Part shown: positions 46,501 to 54,922 of the stretch, one piece after another
Position numbering within the stretch: the stretch's first letter is position 1
How the letters are laid out: the number at the start of each line of letters is the position of its first letter
NCBI GenBank assembly: GCA_030431255.1
Contig: JAUIJL010000010.1
Coordinates: 244,855-308,854 of the forward strand
DNA length: 64,000 nucleotides
Direction of reading: 5' to 3'
DNA from: Thermoanaerobaculia bacterium
GTDB lineage: Bacteria > Acidobacteriota > Thermoanaerobaculia > Multivoradales > J023
The notes under the pieces: model-generated
Databases searched by the model: none
What the model saw: only the letters and a program-made list of their open reading frames with translations
What the model was told of the DNA's origin: nothing
Made by a program: the position numbers and the translations under genes

Positions 46501-47122
46501 CGTTGGGCGCGAAGACCTCTAAGGTCCAATGGCCCGGGGTCGGGTTGGTGATCGTGAACACTCCGAGATCCGACCAGGCGTTGTTGCAGCCGTCCTGCAT
46601 ACCGGCGGTCACCGGATCGCAATCCTGAGGCCCGAGGGTAATCGAGGCGGCGGTGGCTCCGTCGCCGTCGAACAAGGTGTATTGAGTGACCAAATCCCAA
46701 CCGGTGGTGTTGTCCTGGTCGTGCTCTTCGGTGCCCGCCAGATCGCCGGCTCCGGTTTCGGCGTCGAAAATTTCCACCACCAACGAGCCCTGCCCAGGCG
46801 GCACCTCGATGAAGTATTGATAGCTCGCGTCGGCACCGATGGTGGCCTGCAAGCCGCCGTCGACGCCGGGGGCCGGCTCGGTATCGTCGGAGACGTAATC
46901 GCCGAAGCCGAAGCCGCGATCGGCGCCGAGCACACCGATCAGCTGATTTTCGTTGTCCGGCAGAACATCGGCATCACCCGAGTCTTCCACCAGCGGAGAG
47001 GTGCCGGGGTCCGGAGTGCCGCCGGCCCACAGCGTCGTCGGAGCGACGAGCAGGGCCAGGACAAGCAATATGAGGGTGGGCACGGCGTGCGGGGAAAGCC
47101 GGGGTCGTCGCACATAACACAT
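43505..47122 (-). CDS. Surface protein with DUF11 repeats and IPTL-type tail
   Basis: 1205 residues. Signal peptide (VPTLILLVLALLVAPTTLWA). The N-terminal 550 residues contain a pre-peptidase-like and beta-sandwich part with EDSGDADVLPDNE. Four tandem DUF11 units follow, each with TYTVTVTNTG-, TYQVSVQNTG-, DYLVTLENTG- or SFIFTVENLG-like strands and a VVDDL motif; DUF11 units are often joined by isopeptide bonds. A calcium-binding-like DPDPNGDGNPDQDGEND run precedes an IPTL-like tail: IPTADSFG, a hydrophobic helix, QLRRRG. AGGAG precedes the ATG by 8 nt. Role: adhesin or structural envelope protein (inference). Confidence 0.85.
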   Translation of the reverse strand: MCYVRRPRLSPHAVPTLILLVLALLVAPTTLWAGGTPDPGTSPLVEDSGDADVLPDNENQLIGVLGADRGFGFGDYVSDDTEPAPGVDGGLQATIGADASYQYFIEVPPGQGSLVVEIFDAETGAGDLAGTEEHDQDNTTGWDLVTQYTLFDGDGATAASITLGPQDCDPVTAGMQDGCNNAWSDLGVFTITNPTPGHWTLEVFAPNVPAASDFDDNNSFGIRAHDGDASAGGTEYNVYADTYVGVGHVYAPGPATDPGYSRTHDFFPYVTEGCSCDVNDWDSDDNGDETIDLAPQNPVTGATGAYSFTALSGATNWRQNIAADFTTDADATSFGLWDLRFNIGEFNFITLWMGSESAADPVVPPTNPGDGAEPNQQPEAGAIRLYFPADGSRFFGEIGGADDVVASPVKPSVGQSWAVISGPDPVLVGATSRVRVTITVDNPAAFPIQFDALTTDPRVVTAQVPTNTGQTVYVAGSATVNNSGGAASTATSESGAGPWNLTFAPGVVDAGDTITLTYDIDVTPTSLSPPALAFTGSGGNGTVATFLDETCANGAGGASVCTATAQAGAEYAFGPLCPLGVDVLNAGMPGIDVVKNASAVTDAGGGLFDVTYTVTVTNTGTTNLSSVQVVDDLEAAFTGTATFMVTVGPAASGTLTANAGYNGVADDNLLVAGSSTLLPADSETITYTVRFDPNAEPGPFVNTAAGSAVDPAMTPVNDSDTASAPVGENPGLAVVKSVQGALVDNGGGSFTVTYQVSVQNTGNVDLSGVQVVDDLTATFTAPASLTSTTVPIASGTLTANAGYNGNGDTNLLVAGSSTLPVGATETITFSATFDAGGSVGPFTNTATGSGTSPQGTPVQDSDTADVSINENPAIAVTKVTQGPATDNMDGTYTVDYLVTLENTGDVDLSMVAASDNLAAAYPAPASVSSVTTPITTGTLTANAGYNGIGDTQLLTDASSTLAVAASGTISYSVTFDPGGQTGPFTNTANGSGRSPAGADVNDSDTADVSVTLGSPVIGLAKRIAGQAVSLNGGNYGVSFIFTVENLGAFDLTDVQVTDDLSLTFPAPAAVVSASVISASGTLTLNPAYDGVGDINLLIAASSTLPIGAVEEIQIDVVFDPANLTRFENSAIATGDSPVGTTSDTSDDGVDPDPNGDGNPDQDGENDPTPVAIGTLIGIPTADSFGLTLLGLLLAMIAVVQLRRRG

Positions 47123-47318
47123 GGAAAGGTCTCCTGCTGGCTCAAGCTCGATCTTGGTTGCTAGGCATCTCTTTTGTGTGATTCGACCGAAGATATCTGC
47201 CAGATCGAGCGTCCTGGCGGGAGCGTCGGGGGGCTCAGCTCCGACTCTGGACGCTCAAAGTTTGAGAATCGAATAAGTCGTCTAAAGACTAGCACAAGAG
47301 CCCTGACGTAGTGCTCAT

Positions 47319-47350
47319 AAGAGGCCTTCGGATCAGCCATTTGGCCTCTT
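47319..47350. terminator. 8-bp hairpin downstream of guaA
   Basis: AAGAGGCC and GGCCTCTT form a perfect 8-bp stem with a 16-nt loop, 33 bases after the guaA stop on the minus strand. No T run follows the minus-strand stem, so termination is only possible. Confidence 0.4.
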
Positions 47351-47383
47351 CACGGCTTGACGCTCAGGCTTGAGAAGCCCACC

Positions 47384-48922
47384 TCACTCCCACTCGATGG
47401 TTCCCGGGGGCTTCGAGGTCACATCGAAGACCACGCGATTGATGCCGGCCACCTCGTTGACGATGCGATTCGACACCTTGGCCAGCAGCTCGTAGGGCAG
47501 CCGGCTCCAATCGGCGGTCATGAAGTCCTCGGTGTTGACGCAGCGCAAGGCCACGACCTCCTCGTAAGTCCGCTCGTCGCCCATGACACCGACGCTTTTG
47601 ACCGGCAGCAACACGGCTCCCGCTTGGCTCACTTGGAGGTACCATCCCGAGCCCTTCAGCTCTTCGATGAAGATCGCGTCCGCCTTTTGCAAGGTGGCCA
47701 CCCGCTCCGCCGACACCTCACCCAGGATCCGCACCGCCAATCCCGGTCCGGGGAAGGGATGACGTTGGATCAGCTCTTCCGGCAAGCCGAGCTCCCGGCC
47801 GAGCTGACGCACCTCGTCTTTGAACAGGAAGCGCAGGGGCTCCACCAAATCGAAACCCAGCCGCTCGGGCAATCCACCGACGTTGTGGTGGGATTTGATC
47901 ACCGCCGAAGGACCTTTGACGGATACCGACTCGATGACGTCGGGGTAGAGGGTGCCTTGGGCAAGGAACGCCGCGTCCTTCTCGGATTTGGCGGCCGCTT
48001 CAAAGACCTCGATGAATACCCGTCCGATGGTCTTCCGTTTCTCTTCCGGATCGGTGATGCCGGCCAGCTGCCCGAGAAATTGATCTTTGGCGTCGATCAC
48101 CCGAATCGGCAGGCCGAGGCCATCGCGCAGGGAATGCTCGACCTGGTGCACCTCGTCCTTGCGCAACAAACCGTTGTCGACGAAGATCGCCGTCAGCTGA
48201 TCGCCGACCGCCCGCTTCACCAGGGCCGCCATCACCGAGGAATCCACCCCGCCGGATAGGCCGCAGATCACGCGCTTGTCACCGACTTGGTCGCGAATCG
48301 ACTGCACGGCCTCGTCGAGGAATGAGGCCATGACCCAATCGGAGCTGAAGCCGCACATGCCCTGGAGGAAATTCCGAAGCATCTCGCCGCCGTTGGGGGT
48401 GTGGGAGACCTCCGGGTGGAATTGGATAGCTTGGAAACCCCGCTCGGTGTCTTCCATCGCCACCACCGGAGCATTGGTCGACGAGGCCACGGTGCGGAAG
48501 CCGGGAGGTAGCTCCGCGACCCGATCCGAATGGCTCATCCAGACCATCTCCCGATCGCTCAAGCCTTGAAATAGAGAGCATCCGTCTTGGATCTCGATTT
48601 CGGCGCGACCGTATTCGCGATGATCCGCCGATTCGACCCGTCCGCCGAGATGGTGGGCCATGATCTGCATGCCGTAGCAAATGCCCAGCACCGGCAGGCC
48701 GAGCTCGAAGATACCGAGATCAACGGTGGGCGCTTCTTCGTCGTAGACGCTGTCGGGTCCGCCGGAAAGCACAATGCCTTTGGCGCCGAAGGCCTTGATG
48801 TCGTCGAGATCGATCGTACAGGGACGAATCTCGCAATAAACGCGATTCTCGCGCACGCGGCGGGCGATGAGCTGGGTGTATTGGGAGCCGAAATCGAGGA
48901 TAAGGAGCTTCTCGTGGTTCAT
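47384..48922 (-). CDS. guaA: GMP synthase (glutamine-hydrolysing)
   Basis: 512 residues. It makes GMP from XMP using glutamine. The N-terminal class-I amidotransferase has the nucleophile in [13 protein letters not shown], and His and Glu in the [10 protein letters not shown] region. Then the ATP-pyrophosphatase domain with [16 protein letters not shown] (SGGxDS loop), and the C-terminal dimer domain with [27 protein letters not shown] and [10 protein letters not shown], the family end. Full length. The gene shows no clear ribosome site; the neighbour on the opposite strand shares the 296-base intergenic region. Confidence 0.97.
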   Translation of the reverse strand: MNHEKLLILDFGSQYTQLIARRVRENRVYCEIRPCTIDLDDIKAFGAKGIVLSGGPDSVYDEEAPTVDLGIFELGLPVLGICYGMQIMAHHLGGRVESADHREYGRAEIEIQDGCSLFQGLSDREMVWMSHSDRVAELPPGFRTVASSTNAPVVAMEDTERGFQAIQFHPEVSHTPNGGEMLRNFLQGMCGFSSDWVMASFLDEAVQSIRDQVGDKRVICGLSGGVDSSVMAALVKRAVGDQLTAIFVDNGLLRKDEVHQVEHSLRDGLGLPIRVIDAKDQFLGQLAGITDPEEKRKTIGRVFIEVFEAAAKSEKDAAFLAQGTLYPDVIESVSVKGPSAVIKSHHNVGGLPERLGFDLVEPLRFLFKDEVRQLGRELGLPEELIQRHPFPGPGLAVRILGEVSAERVATLQKADAIFIEELKGSGWYLQVSQAGAVLLPVKSVGVMGDERTYEEVVALRCVNTEDFMTADWSRLPYELLAKVSNRIVNEVAGINRVVFDVTSKPPGTIEWE

Positions 48923-49218
48923 ACAGCCGTTCTCGGGGTCGCTGGAAGATGTGAGGGAGGGGGAGGGGGCGAACCGGAGAATCCGGCTGCCGTGGCCGGA
49001 TCTTATTCGACGCCGGCTCGTTGTGCCACAGCCCCGTCCCCATCAGCCCATGCAGAGCCCGTGGGAAACCGCTCGCATCCCGGCAGAAAACAAATTTCAA
49101 AAAAAGATCGACTTTGTTGAGGGAGTCTTTCCGGACCCTGCGCTTTAGGGGCATTAGAGACGGTCTCCCTTAGGGGATCCAGATTCTCGGGACTTATTTC
49201 TTCCCAGGAGCAACCACC

Positions 49219-50295
49219 ATGACCACCATCGCCACCTCTGCTTATCGAGCTTTCTCCTACGTCACATTCATCACCTTGATCGCGTTGATTGGCTTGCCCG
49301 CACTGGGTCAAACGACACCACCGACCGCGGGAATCACCGTCTCCGCCTTCGACGGTTTCGAGATCGCCACCGAGCACAAGCTCGGCAATCACCTCTACGT
49401 GACCATCGACTACGCCCAGCCGGACACCGAATACACGGCCAAGCTGGTGGACGAAACCGGGTTCGTGGTCGCCACGCAGCATCTGAAGACCGACGCCCAA
49501 GGCTGGGCTGAGCCCAAGCTCGTTTGGCATCGCTCCGGCGTCGTCGGCTGCGGGAGCAACGCCTACCCCGACCCCTACGCCTACCGATTCAGCGACTATG
49601 AGGGAGCGGAAACCCTGGACGGCCGGACCTTCAGCCTTCAGCTCTTCAATGCCGCGGGGCGGATCGAGCATCAGGCCTCCATTCCGTTGGTCGCCGACCC
49701 TGCTCCACGTTTTTATTTCAGCGACGCCACCGGCTGTCCGATGAAGGTGGATCAGCTCAGCGCCACGGACACCGTTTGGCTGACCGGTATCCATCTGGAT
49801 CCAACCACCACCACGGACCTCAGTGTGTGGCTGTTGCGCAATCCATCGCCTTGGTACGACGAAGAGCTACCCCTGATCGACGCCCGTCCCAACTACCCCT
49901 CGGGACAGCTCCTGACTTTCTCCGGCACCAGCACCAAAGAAACCGTGCCGATTATGGGATTCAACGACGAAGGCGACTGCATCTGGGGCACCATTCAGCC
50001 CCCAGTGCCCGCCGACCCGGGCACGGACCCCGGCCAGGATCCCGAGCAAGATCCAGAAGAGGATCCTTCCGGTTCGGAGTCGGGCTCGGGAACTGAATCG
50101 GAGCCGGCTCCCCTGTTCATCGCTCCCAACTTCCACCTAGACCCCTTCATGGAAAACTCGAGCGCTTCGGGTCCTGATGAAATCGACGCCCCCGAGACGG
50201 ATCCCGACATCGGTGCGCTCGGCCCCGACTCCTCGAACTACGGCAGCTGCCCGCCCTGCGAGGACTGCCAGAAGCCACCCTGGTACCAGATCTGA
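49219..50295 (+). CDS. Secreted protein of unknown function with Asp/Glu/Pro-rich linker
   Basis: 358 residues. Signal peptide (about 1-31) ends with ALGQT. Residues 35-240 form a beta-sandwich-like region with two Cys (GCGSN, TGCPM, GDCIW), no known motif. Then comes a Pro/Asp/Glu-rich linker (DPGQDPEQDPEEDP) and a short Cys-rich end, CPPCEDCQKPPW. AGGAG lies 8 nt before the ATG. A strong terminator follows. I cannot name the family; export and Cys pairs suggest an envelope or secreted protein. Confidence 0.75.
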   Translation: MTTIATSAYRAFSYVTFITLIALIGLPALGQTTPPTAGITVSAFDGFEIATEHKLGNHLYVTIDYAQPDTEYTAKLVDETGFVVATQHLKTDAQGWAEPKLVWHRSGVVGCGSNAYPDPYAYRFSDYEGAETLDGRTFSLQLFNAAGRIEHQASIPLVADPAPRFYFSDATGCPMKVDQLSATDTVWLTGIHLDPTTTTDLSVWLLRNPSPWYDEELPLIDARPNYPSGQLLTFSGTSTKETVPIMGFNDEGDCIWGTIQPPVPADPGTDPGQDPEQDPEEDPSGSESGSGTESEPAPLFIAPNFHLDPFMENSSASGPDEIDAPETDPDIGALGPDSSNYGSCPPCEDCQKPPWYQI

Positions 50296-50313
50296 GCCAA
50301 TGCCCAAACCGTG

Positions 50314-50344
50314 AGAGCGGAGCGCCCCTAGGGAGCTCCGCTCT
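50314..50344. terminator. 10-bp perfect hairpin between convergent genes
   Basis: AGAGCGGAGC pairs perfectly with GCTCCGCTCT, with an 11-nt loop, then TTCC on the plus strand. It begins 19 bases after the stop of the secreted-protein gene and its loop and arm include the stop codon of the kinase gene (50328). Confidence 0.6.
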
Positions 50345-53138
50345 TTCCTATTTCCGCCTTGAGCTCCCGAAGGCGCCGGGTCAGCGAGGCCGTGGGGAAG
50401 ATGTTCTCGAACGTCGCCAACGCAGGCTCTAGATGGGATCGGGCTTCAGCCGTCTGGCCCCGGTCTGCAAGACTCAACGCTAGCTCGCCTCGAGCCAAAG
50501 CCACCCGCCAGTCGCCGGGATCCACCCGGAGCTCTTCCAGGGTGCTCAGGGACGATCGAAATGCGGCTTCGGCTTCCTCCGAGCGACCCATCCGGAGAAG
50601 GCAGGCACCGATTTCTGCCCAAACCTCACCGCGCCGGATATCACCGGGGGAGTTTTCGAGCATCAGGCTTTGGGCCTGCCGATAAGCTTCCAAAGCCACA
50701 TCATGGGCCCCGGTCGCCCGTTCAAGGGAGGCGATCACGAAGAGATTGTCGATATGAATGCGGCTGTCGGGGCCAAAATGATCCAGATCGATTTCCATCG
50801 CCTGGCGAGCGAGCTCTAGGGCTCGCTTCCGCCATCGCGTTTTGTGCTCCGGATCTTCCCTTCCCCGAGTCTGATAAACCCTTGCTAAACCCCGATAGAT
50901 CTCGGCCACCGCCGGATGTTTCGGCCCAAAGAGATCGACCCGAAGATTCGACGCCTCCTTCAACAAAACTTCCGCCTCTCGCGAGTCTCCTTGGTGTAAG
51001 CGGGACCTAGCCAGGTTGTAGAGAATGACTCCGGTAAACGCGTGCTGATCGCCGAAGACTCTTCGATGCACCTCCAAAGCACGGCGAAAATAGGTCTCCG
51101 CTGTTCCTTGATCACCCAACCCGGCGATCGCCAAGCCCAGATCATTCCAAGATTCCGCGACTTTGGGGTGCTCGTCCCCCAGCTCTTGCCGACGCAGCTC
51201 CAAAGCTCGCTCATAAGGCCCCTTGGCCTTTGCGTGCTCTTGAAGCTCGACCCACATCTCCGCGACACCGTCCAAGACCTCCGCCAACAACAAAGGGTGT
51301 CGAGCGGCGTTGAGCAACTCTTGAGCCTCTGCGAAACGTTGCTCCGCTTCCTCGAAACGTCCGGTGCTCGACGCTAGCTCGGCGGCTAGAATCATCAATC
51401 TGACCCGATCTTGCAACGGCGCTCTCTCCAAGCTACCCGCGGTTTCCCGGATCAAACTTTCTACTGCGTCCAGGTGCCCTCGCAAAAGCTCCAGCTCTCC
51501 GATCTCAACCCTCCATCGAATCACTTCGGGGTGGTGCTCACCCAAACTCTGTCTAGCGCTGAGCAGAGCTTCGTCCAAAAGATCGGCCGCGGAGTCGTAG
51601 AGCGAGAGATTTTTGTAGACCCTGCCCATGGTGCCGAGCAAAGTCGCCCGCAGCTCGGGATTGTCCGTCAGCTCGCGCTGGATTCGCTGTGAGCTGCGAT
51701 CCAGAATCTCGCGAGCGGTGACGGTCTCGCCCAGCGCTTGGTAGGGATCCGAGACATCGAAGGTCTCGACCAGCACCTCGGTGACTTTTTCGGCTTTCTC
51801 CCGTTCGTGAATGGCGATTCTCGCCTGCCAGAGGATCATCAGCACCGCCGCCGCGAGGGTGAGCGCCACCAGCGCCGCCGCCGCCACCGGGATGCGATTA
51901 CGACGGACGAATTTGCCCATCCGATACTGGAAGCTGTCCGGGCGGGCCTTCACCGGCAGGTCCTGGAGGTATCGCCGCAAATCCTCAGACAGCTCGGCGG
52001 CGGAAACGTAACGACGCTCGGGCTCTTTGCGCAGGGCCATGCCGACGATGTTGTCCAAATCATCGCCGCCGGACCGCGGATTCCATCCCGGAGCCGCGCC
52101 TTCCGGGGACCGACGGGCTACCGCGCTCGGGCGCTCCGGCTCCACCCCACAGACCACCCGTTCGATGTCGGAAGCGCGCCGCCGATCGAGTTGATAGGGC
52201 GGCTGCCCGGTGATCAAGATGTAGAGCAAAACGCCGAGGGAATAAACATCACTGGCGGTGGTCAGGACCTCGGCCCGCACTTGCTCAGGGCTGGCGAACT
52301 CCGGCGTCAGCAATAGGTTTCCGGTGACTGTGAGCTCCGGCGATTGGGCCACGGGCTCGGTGTCGTCCCCAGGGTCCTGATCCAATACTTTCGCGATGCC
52401 GAAATCCAGAAGCTTGGGCTGTCCGTCGCCGTCGACCAAGATGTTCGACGGCTTGAGATCTCGATGCAGCACCAGGTTTCGATGGGCGTAGTGGACGGCG
52501 TCACACACCTTGCGCATCAGCTCTAATCGCTCGACCAAGGGCGCCTCGGTTTCTTTGCACCAATGATCGAGCCGACCGCCTTCGATCAGCTCCATCACGA
52601 AGTAGGGTCGCCCTTCGCGAGTCGTGCCGCCGTCGTAGAGCCGGGCGATGTGGGGGTGATCCAATTTCGCCAGAATCTGCCGTTCCAGACGAAAACGCTC
52701 CTCGACCTCCGGCGACTCCAAACCCCGACGCACCAGCTTCAGCGCCACTTGTCGGTTGTATTCTGCGTCGTCTCGCTCGGCGCGGTAGACCGTGCCCAAA
52801 CCTCCGCGACCGAGCTCGTCGAGGATCCGATAGGCGCCGACCGTGCTCGGCTGGGCGTCGTCGAATCGCCCCGTCAGGGTATCCAGAATCGCGCCGACAT
52901 CATCGGCAGCACCGGGCTCCGTGTCCAACGACGACGCCAAGAGCCCGCCGAACCATTGCTCGGTGCTTTGTACCTCGGTCTCCTGTGGGTCCGTCGATTC
53001 CAACATACCTTCGAGCTCTCGCCGAAGCTCCGGTAGCCCTTCGGTATGTTTCGCCACAAAGGCACGTCTTTCCTCGCCATCCAGCTCCAAGGCTTGATGG
53101 AAGAGCTCGTCCAGACGTTCGAAATCGACGTCACCCAC
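50328..53138 (-). CDS. Membrane Ser/Thr protein kinase with C-terminal TPR array
   Basis: 936 residues from GTG 53138, which has AAGGA 7 nt upstream; a GTG at 53201 would add 21 residues without a ribosome site. An N-terminal helical region precedes the kinase domain: Gly loop LGRGGLGTVYRAE at about 101, catalytic HRDLKPSN at about 223, LLDFGIAK at about 243. One TM helix (about 415-436) follows, then several TPRs (about 480-900) of the type found in PknB/Planctomycete-Acidobacteria kinases. Catalytic Asp and DFG Asp are present, so it should be active. It is 78 bases after the ECF sigma gene, suggesting a signalling unit. Confidence 0.93.
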   Translation of the reverse strand: MGDVDFERLDELFHQALELDGEERRAFVAKHTEGLPELRRELEGMLESTDPQETEVQSTEQWFGGLLASSLDTEPGAADDVGAILDTLTGRFDDAQPSTVGAYRILDELGRGGLGTVYRAERDDAEYNRQVALKLVRRGLESPEVEERFRLERQILAKLDHPHIARLYDGGTTREGRPYFVMELIEGGRLDHWCKETEAPLVERLELMRKVCDAVHYAHRNLVLHRDLKPSNILVDGDGQPKLLDFGIAKVLDQDPGDDTEPVAQSPELTVTGNLLLTPEFASPEQVRAEVLTTASDVYSLGVLLYILITGQPPYQLDRRRASDIERVVCGVEPERPSAVARRSPEGAAPGWNPRSGGDDLDNIVGMALRKEPERRYVSAAELSEDLRRYLQDLPVKARPDSFQYRMGKFVRRNRIPVAAAALVALTLAAAVLMILWQARIAIHEREKAEKVTEVLVETFDVSDPYQALGETVTAREILDRSSQRIQRELTDNPELRATLLGTMGRVYKNLSLYDSAADLLDEALLSARQSLGEHHPEVIRWRVEIGELELLRGHLDAVESLIRETAGSLERAPLQDRVRLMILAAELASSTGRFEEAEQRFAEAQELLNAARHPLLLAEVLDGVAEMWVELQEHAKAKGPYERALELRRQELGDEHPKVAESWNDLGLAIAGLGDQGTAETYFRRALEVHRRVFGDQHAFTGVILYNLARSRLHQGDSREAEVLLKEASNLRVDLFGPKHPAVAEIYRGLARVYQTRGREDPEHKTRWRKRALELARQAMEIDLDHFGPDSRIHIDNLFVIASLERATGAHDVALEAYRQAQSLMLENSPGDIRRGEVWAEIGACLLRMGRSEEAEAAFRSSLSTLEELRVDPGDWRVALARGELALSLADRGQTAEARSHLEPALATFENIFPTASLTRRLRELKAEIGKSGAP

Positions 53139-53216
53139 GGGCGATTCCTTTCCAGCCGACGGTCCTAGATCACCTTCCGCGGCTCCGGCAGGAAGCGCCA
53201 CAGGCCGGGCGACCCC

Positions 53217-53849
53217 TCAGCCTTTCGAAGGCTCCGATTTGAGGCGCTGCATCACCCATGCCTTGGCGGTTTTCAGATCGCGCTCCACCGAAGCATGGGA
53301 AAGGTCCATCGCCTTACAAGTTTCATCGATGGTCAGGCCGCCGAAGAGCCTCAGCTCCAACACCCTGGCCTTGCGCGGGTCTTTTTTGGCCAAGCTGCTC
53401 AGGGCTTGGTCCAAAGACAAGAGATCGTCCGCAGGCCGGGTGCCGGCGGACACGTCTTCGAGCACCACCGCCCGCTCCCCACCACCGCGCTTCTTCGCCC
53501 GTCGACGCCGGGCACGGTCCACCAAGATCCTTCGCATCAAACCCGCGGCCACGGCAAAAAAGTGCACGCGATCGTTGAAGACGACATCCATGTCTACGAA
53601 GCGCATGTAGGCTTCGTTGACCAACGCCGTGGCCTGGAGCGTCGAATTTTCCTCCAGATTCATATTCCGCTGGGCCACCTTGCGCAGCTCGTTATAGACC
53701 TGGGGCATCAACCGATTCAGGGCGTCGGAATCCCCTTGACTCCAGGCTCCCAGGAGCAGGGTCACCTCTGAAGGAGACGGCGGGGCGCTGTCGGTCTCGT
53801 CCGCGTCCTCGGGATCCACGGTTTCTTCGGGATCTTCGGTATCGGTCAT
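53217..53849 (-). CDS. ECF sigma factor (sigma-70 family)
   Basis: 210 residues. Sigma2: LMPQVYNELRKVAQRNM, LNEAYMRFVDMD- and HFFAVAAGLMRRILVDRARRRRAKKR; sigma4: LFGGLTIDETCKAMDLSHASVERDLKTAKAWVMQRL. The order and the DxFAxAAxxMRRILVDHAR signature fit the ECF groups seen beside Ser/Thr kinases in Acidobacteria and Planctomycetes. The Asp/Glu-rich N-terminus (about 25 residues) is unusual. No anti-sigma gene is near; the adjacent kinase may be the regulator (inference). Confidence 0.92.
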   Translation of the reverse strand: MTDTEDPEETVDPEDADETDSAPPSPSEVTLLLGAWSQGDSDALNRLMPQVYNELRKVAQRNMNLEENSTLQATALVNEAYMRFVDMDVVFNDRVHFFAVAAGLMRRILVDRARRRRAKKRGGGERAVVLEDVSAGTRPADDLLSLDQALSSLAKKDPRKARVLELRLFGGLTIDETCKAMDLSHASVERDLKTAKAWVMQRLKSEPSKG

Positions 53850-53887
53850 CTCAACAACCTGCTTCTAGCTCAGTCTCAATCACCGGT

Positions 53888-54922
53888 TCAGAGCTCGGCT
53901 TCCGACCGCAGCTCTCGGGTCATCAAATCCTCGACGCTCTTCTTCGGATCCTTGCCGTGGTAGAGCACCTTCACCATCTGCTCCGTGATCGGCATCTCTA
54001 CCCCCTTACGCTCGGCGATTCGGGCGACCGCCAGAGAGTTGCGAAAGCCCTCCGCCACCATCGGAGTGGCGCCGGCGACCTCTTCCACCGTCCGACCTCG
54101 GGCCAGCTGCTCGCCCAAACGTCGATTTCGGCTCAGCCCGCCGGTGCAGGTGAGCACCAAATCTCCCATGCCGGCAAGACCGGCCATGGTTCTGGATTGA
54201 CCACCACACGCCACCCCGAGGCGGGTGATTTCGTGCAAACCGCGGGTCAGCAACGCGGCGGTGGTGTTGTGACCGAGCCCCAGGCCCGCCACCACGCCCG
54301 CAGCGATGGCGATGACGTTCTTGGAGGTGCCCCCGAGCTCGACACCGACCACGTCGGTGGTGGAATAGAGCCTGAAATATTGAGTGGAAAGCCAATGACG
54401 TAGGTCCGCGGCCAGCTCCGGCTCCGCGGACGCGACCACCGCCGCGGTGGGCACATCGCGCGCCAGCTCCGCGGCGAAGCTGGGGCCGGCCAAGACCGCG
54501 AATCGAACGTCGCGATCAGCGGCCACCGCCTCCTCGAAGGTCACTTGGCTCATGCGCGCCAGGGTGTCGGTTTCAATGCCCTTGGTGCCCGAGACCAAGA
54601 TCTTGGGCGGCGCATTCACCGGCAGACGACGCAAGAACTGCCGGACCGCTTCGCGGAAGCCGTGGGAGGGCACGACCACCAGGACCACATCGGCGTCGAG
54701 GGTGGCGTCGAGATCCGAGGTCACCTTGAGGCGGTCCGGAAAATCGATGCCGGGCAGATAGGGCTCATTGCGCCGACGGTCGGCCAGCTCGCGGGCAAAG
54801 GATTCCCGCCGAGCCCAAAGCACGGTGTCCACCCCACTGCTGTCAGGCCCCGCATGTGCCGCCAGATGCACCGCCAGGGCGGTTCCCCACGACCCGGACC
54901 CCAACACGGCCAATTTCCTCAT
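53888..54922 (-). CDS. gpsA: NAD(P)H-dependent glycerol-3-phosphate dehydrogenase
   Basis: 344 residues. It reduces dihydroxyacetone phosphate to sn-glycerol-3-phosphate for phospholipids. Rossmann loop VLGSGSWGTALA at about 6; SGTKGIETDTLARMSQ; AGPSFAAELAR; GVELGGTSKNVIAIAAGVVAGLG with the catalytic Lys; GLAGMGDLVLTCTGGLSRNR and a normal C-terminus. The ATG overlaps the cinA stop in ATGA. Downstream are the ECF sigma factor and kinase. Confidence 0.96.
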   Translation of the reverse strand: MRKLAVLGSGSWGTALAVHLAAHAGPDSSGVDTVLWARRESFARELADRRRNEPYLPGIDFPDRLKVTSDLDATLDADVVLVVVPSHGFREAVRQFLRRLPVNAPPKILVSGTKGIETDTLARMSQVTFEEAVAADRDVRFAVLAGPSFAAELARDVPTAAVVASAEPELAADLRHWLSTQYFRLYSTTDVVGVELGGTSKNVIAIAAGVVAGLGLGHNTTAALLTRGLHEITRLGVACGGQSRTMAGLAGMGDLVLTCTGGLSRNRRLGEQLARGRTVEEVAGATPMVAEGFRNSLAVARIAERKGVEMPITEQMVKVLYHGKDPKKSVEDLMTRELRSEAEL

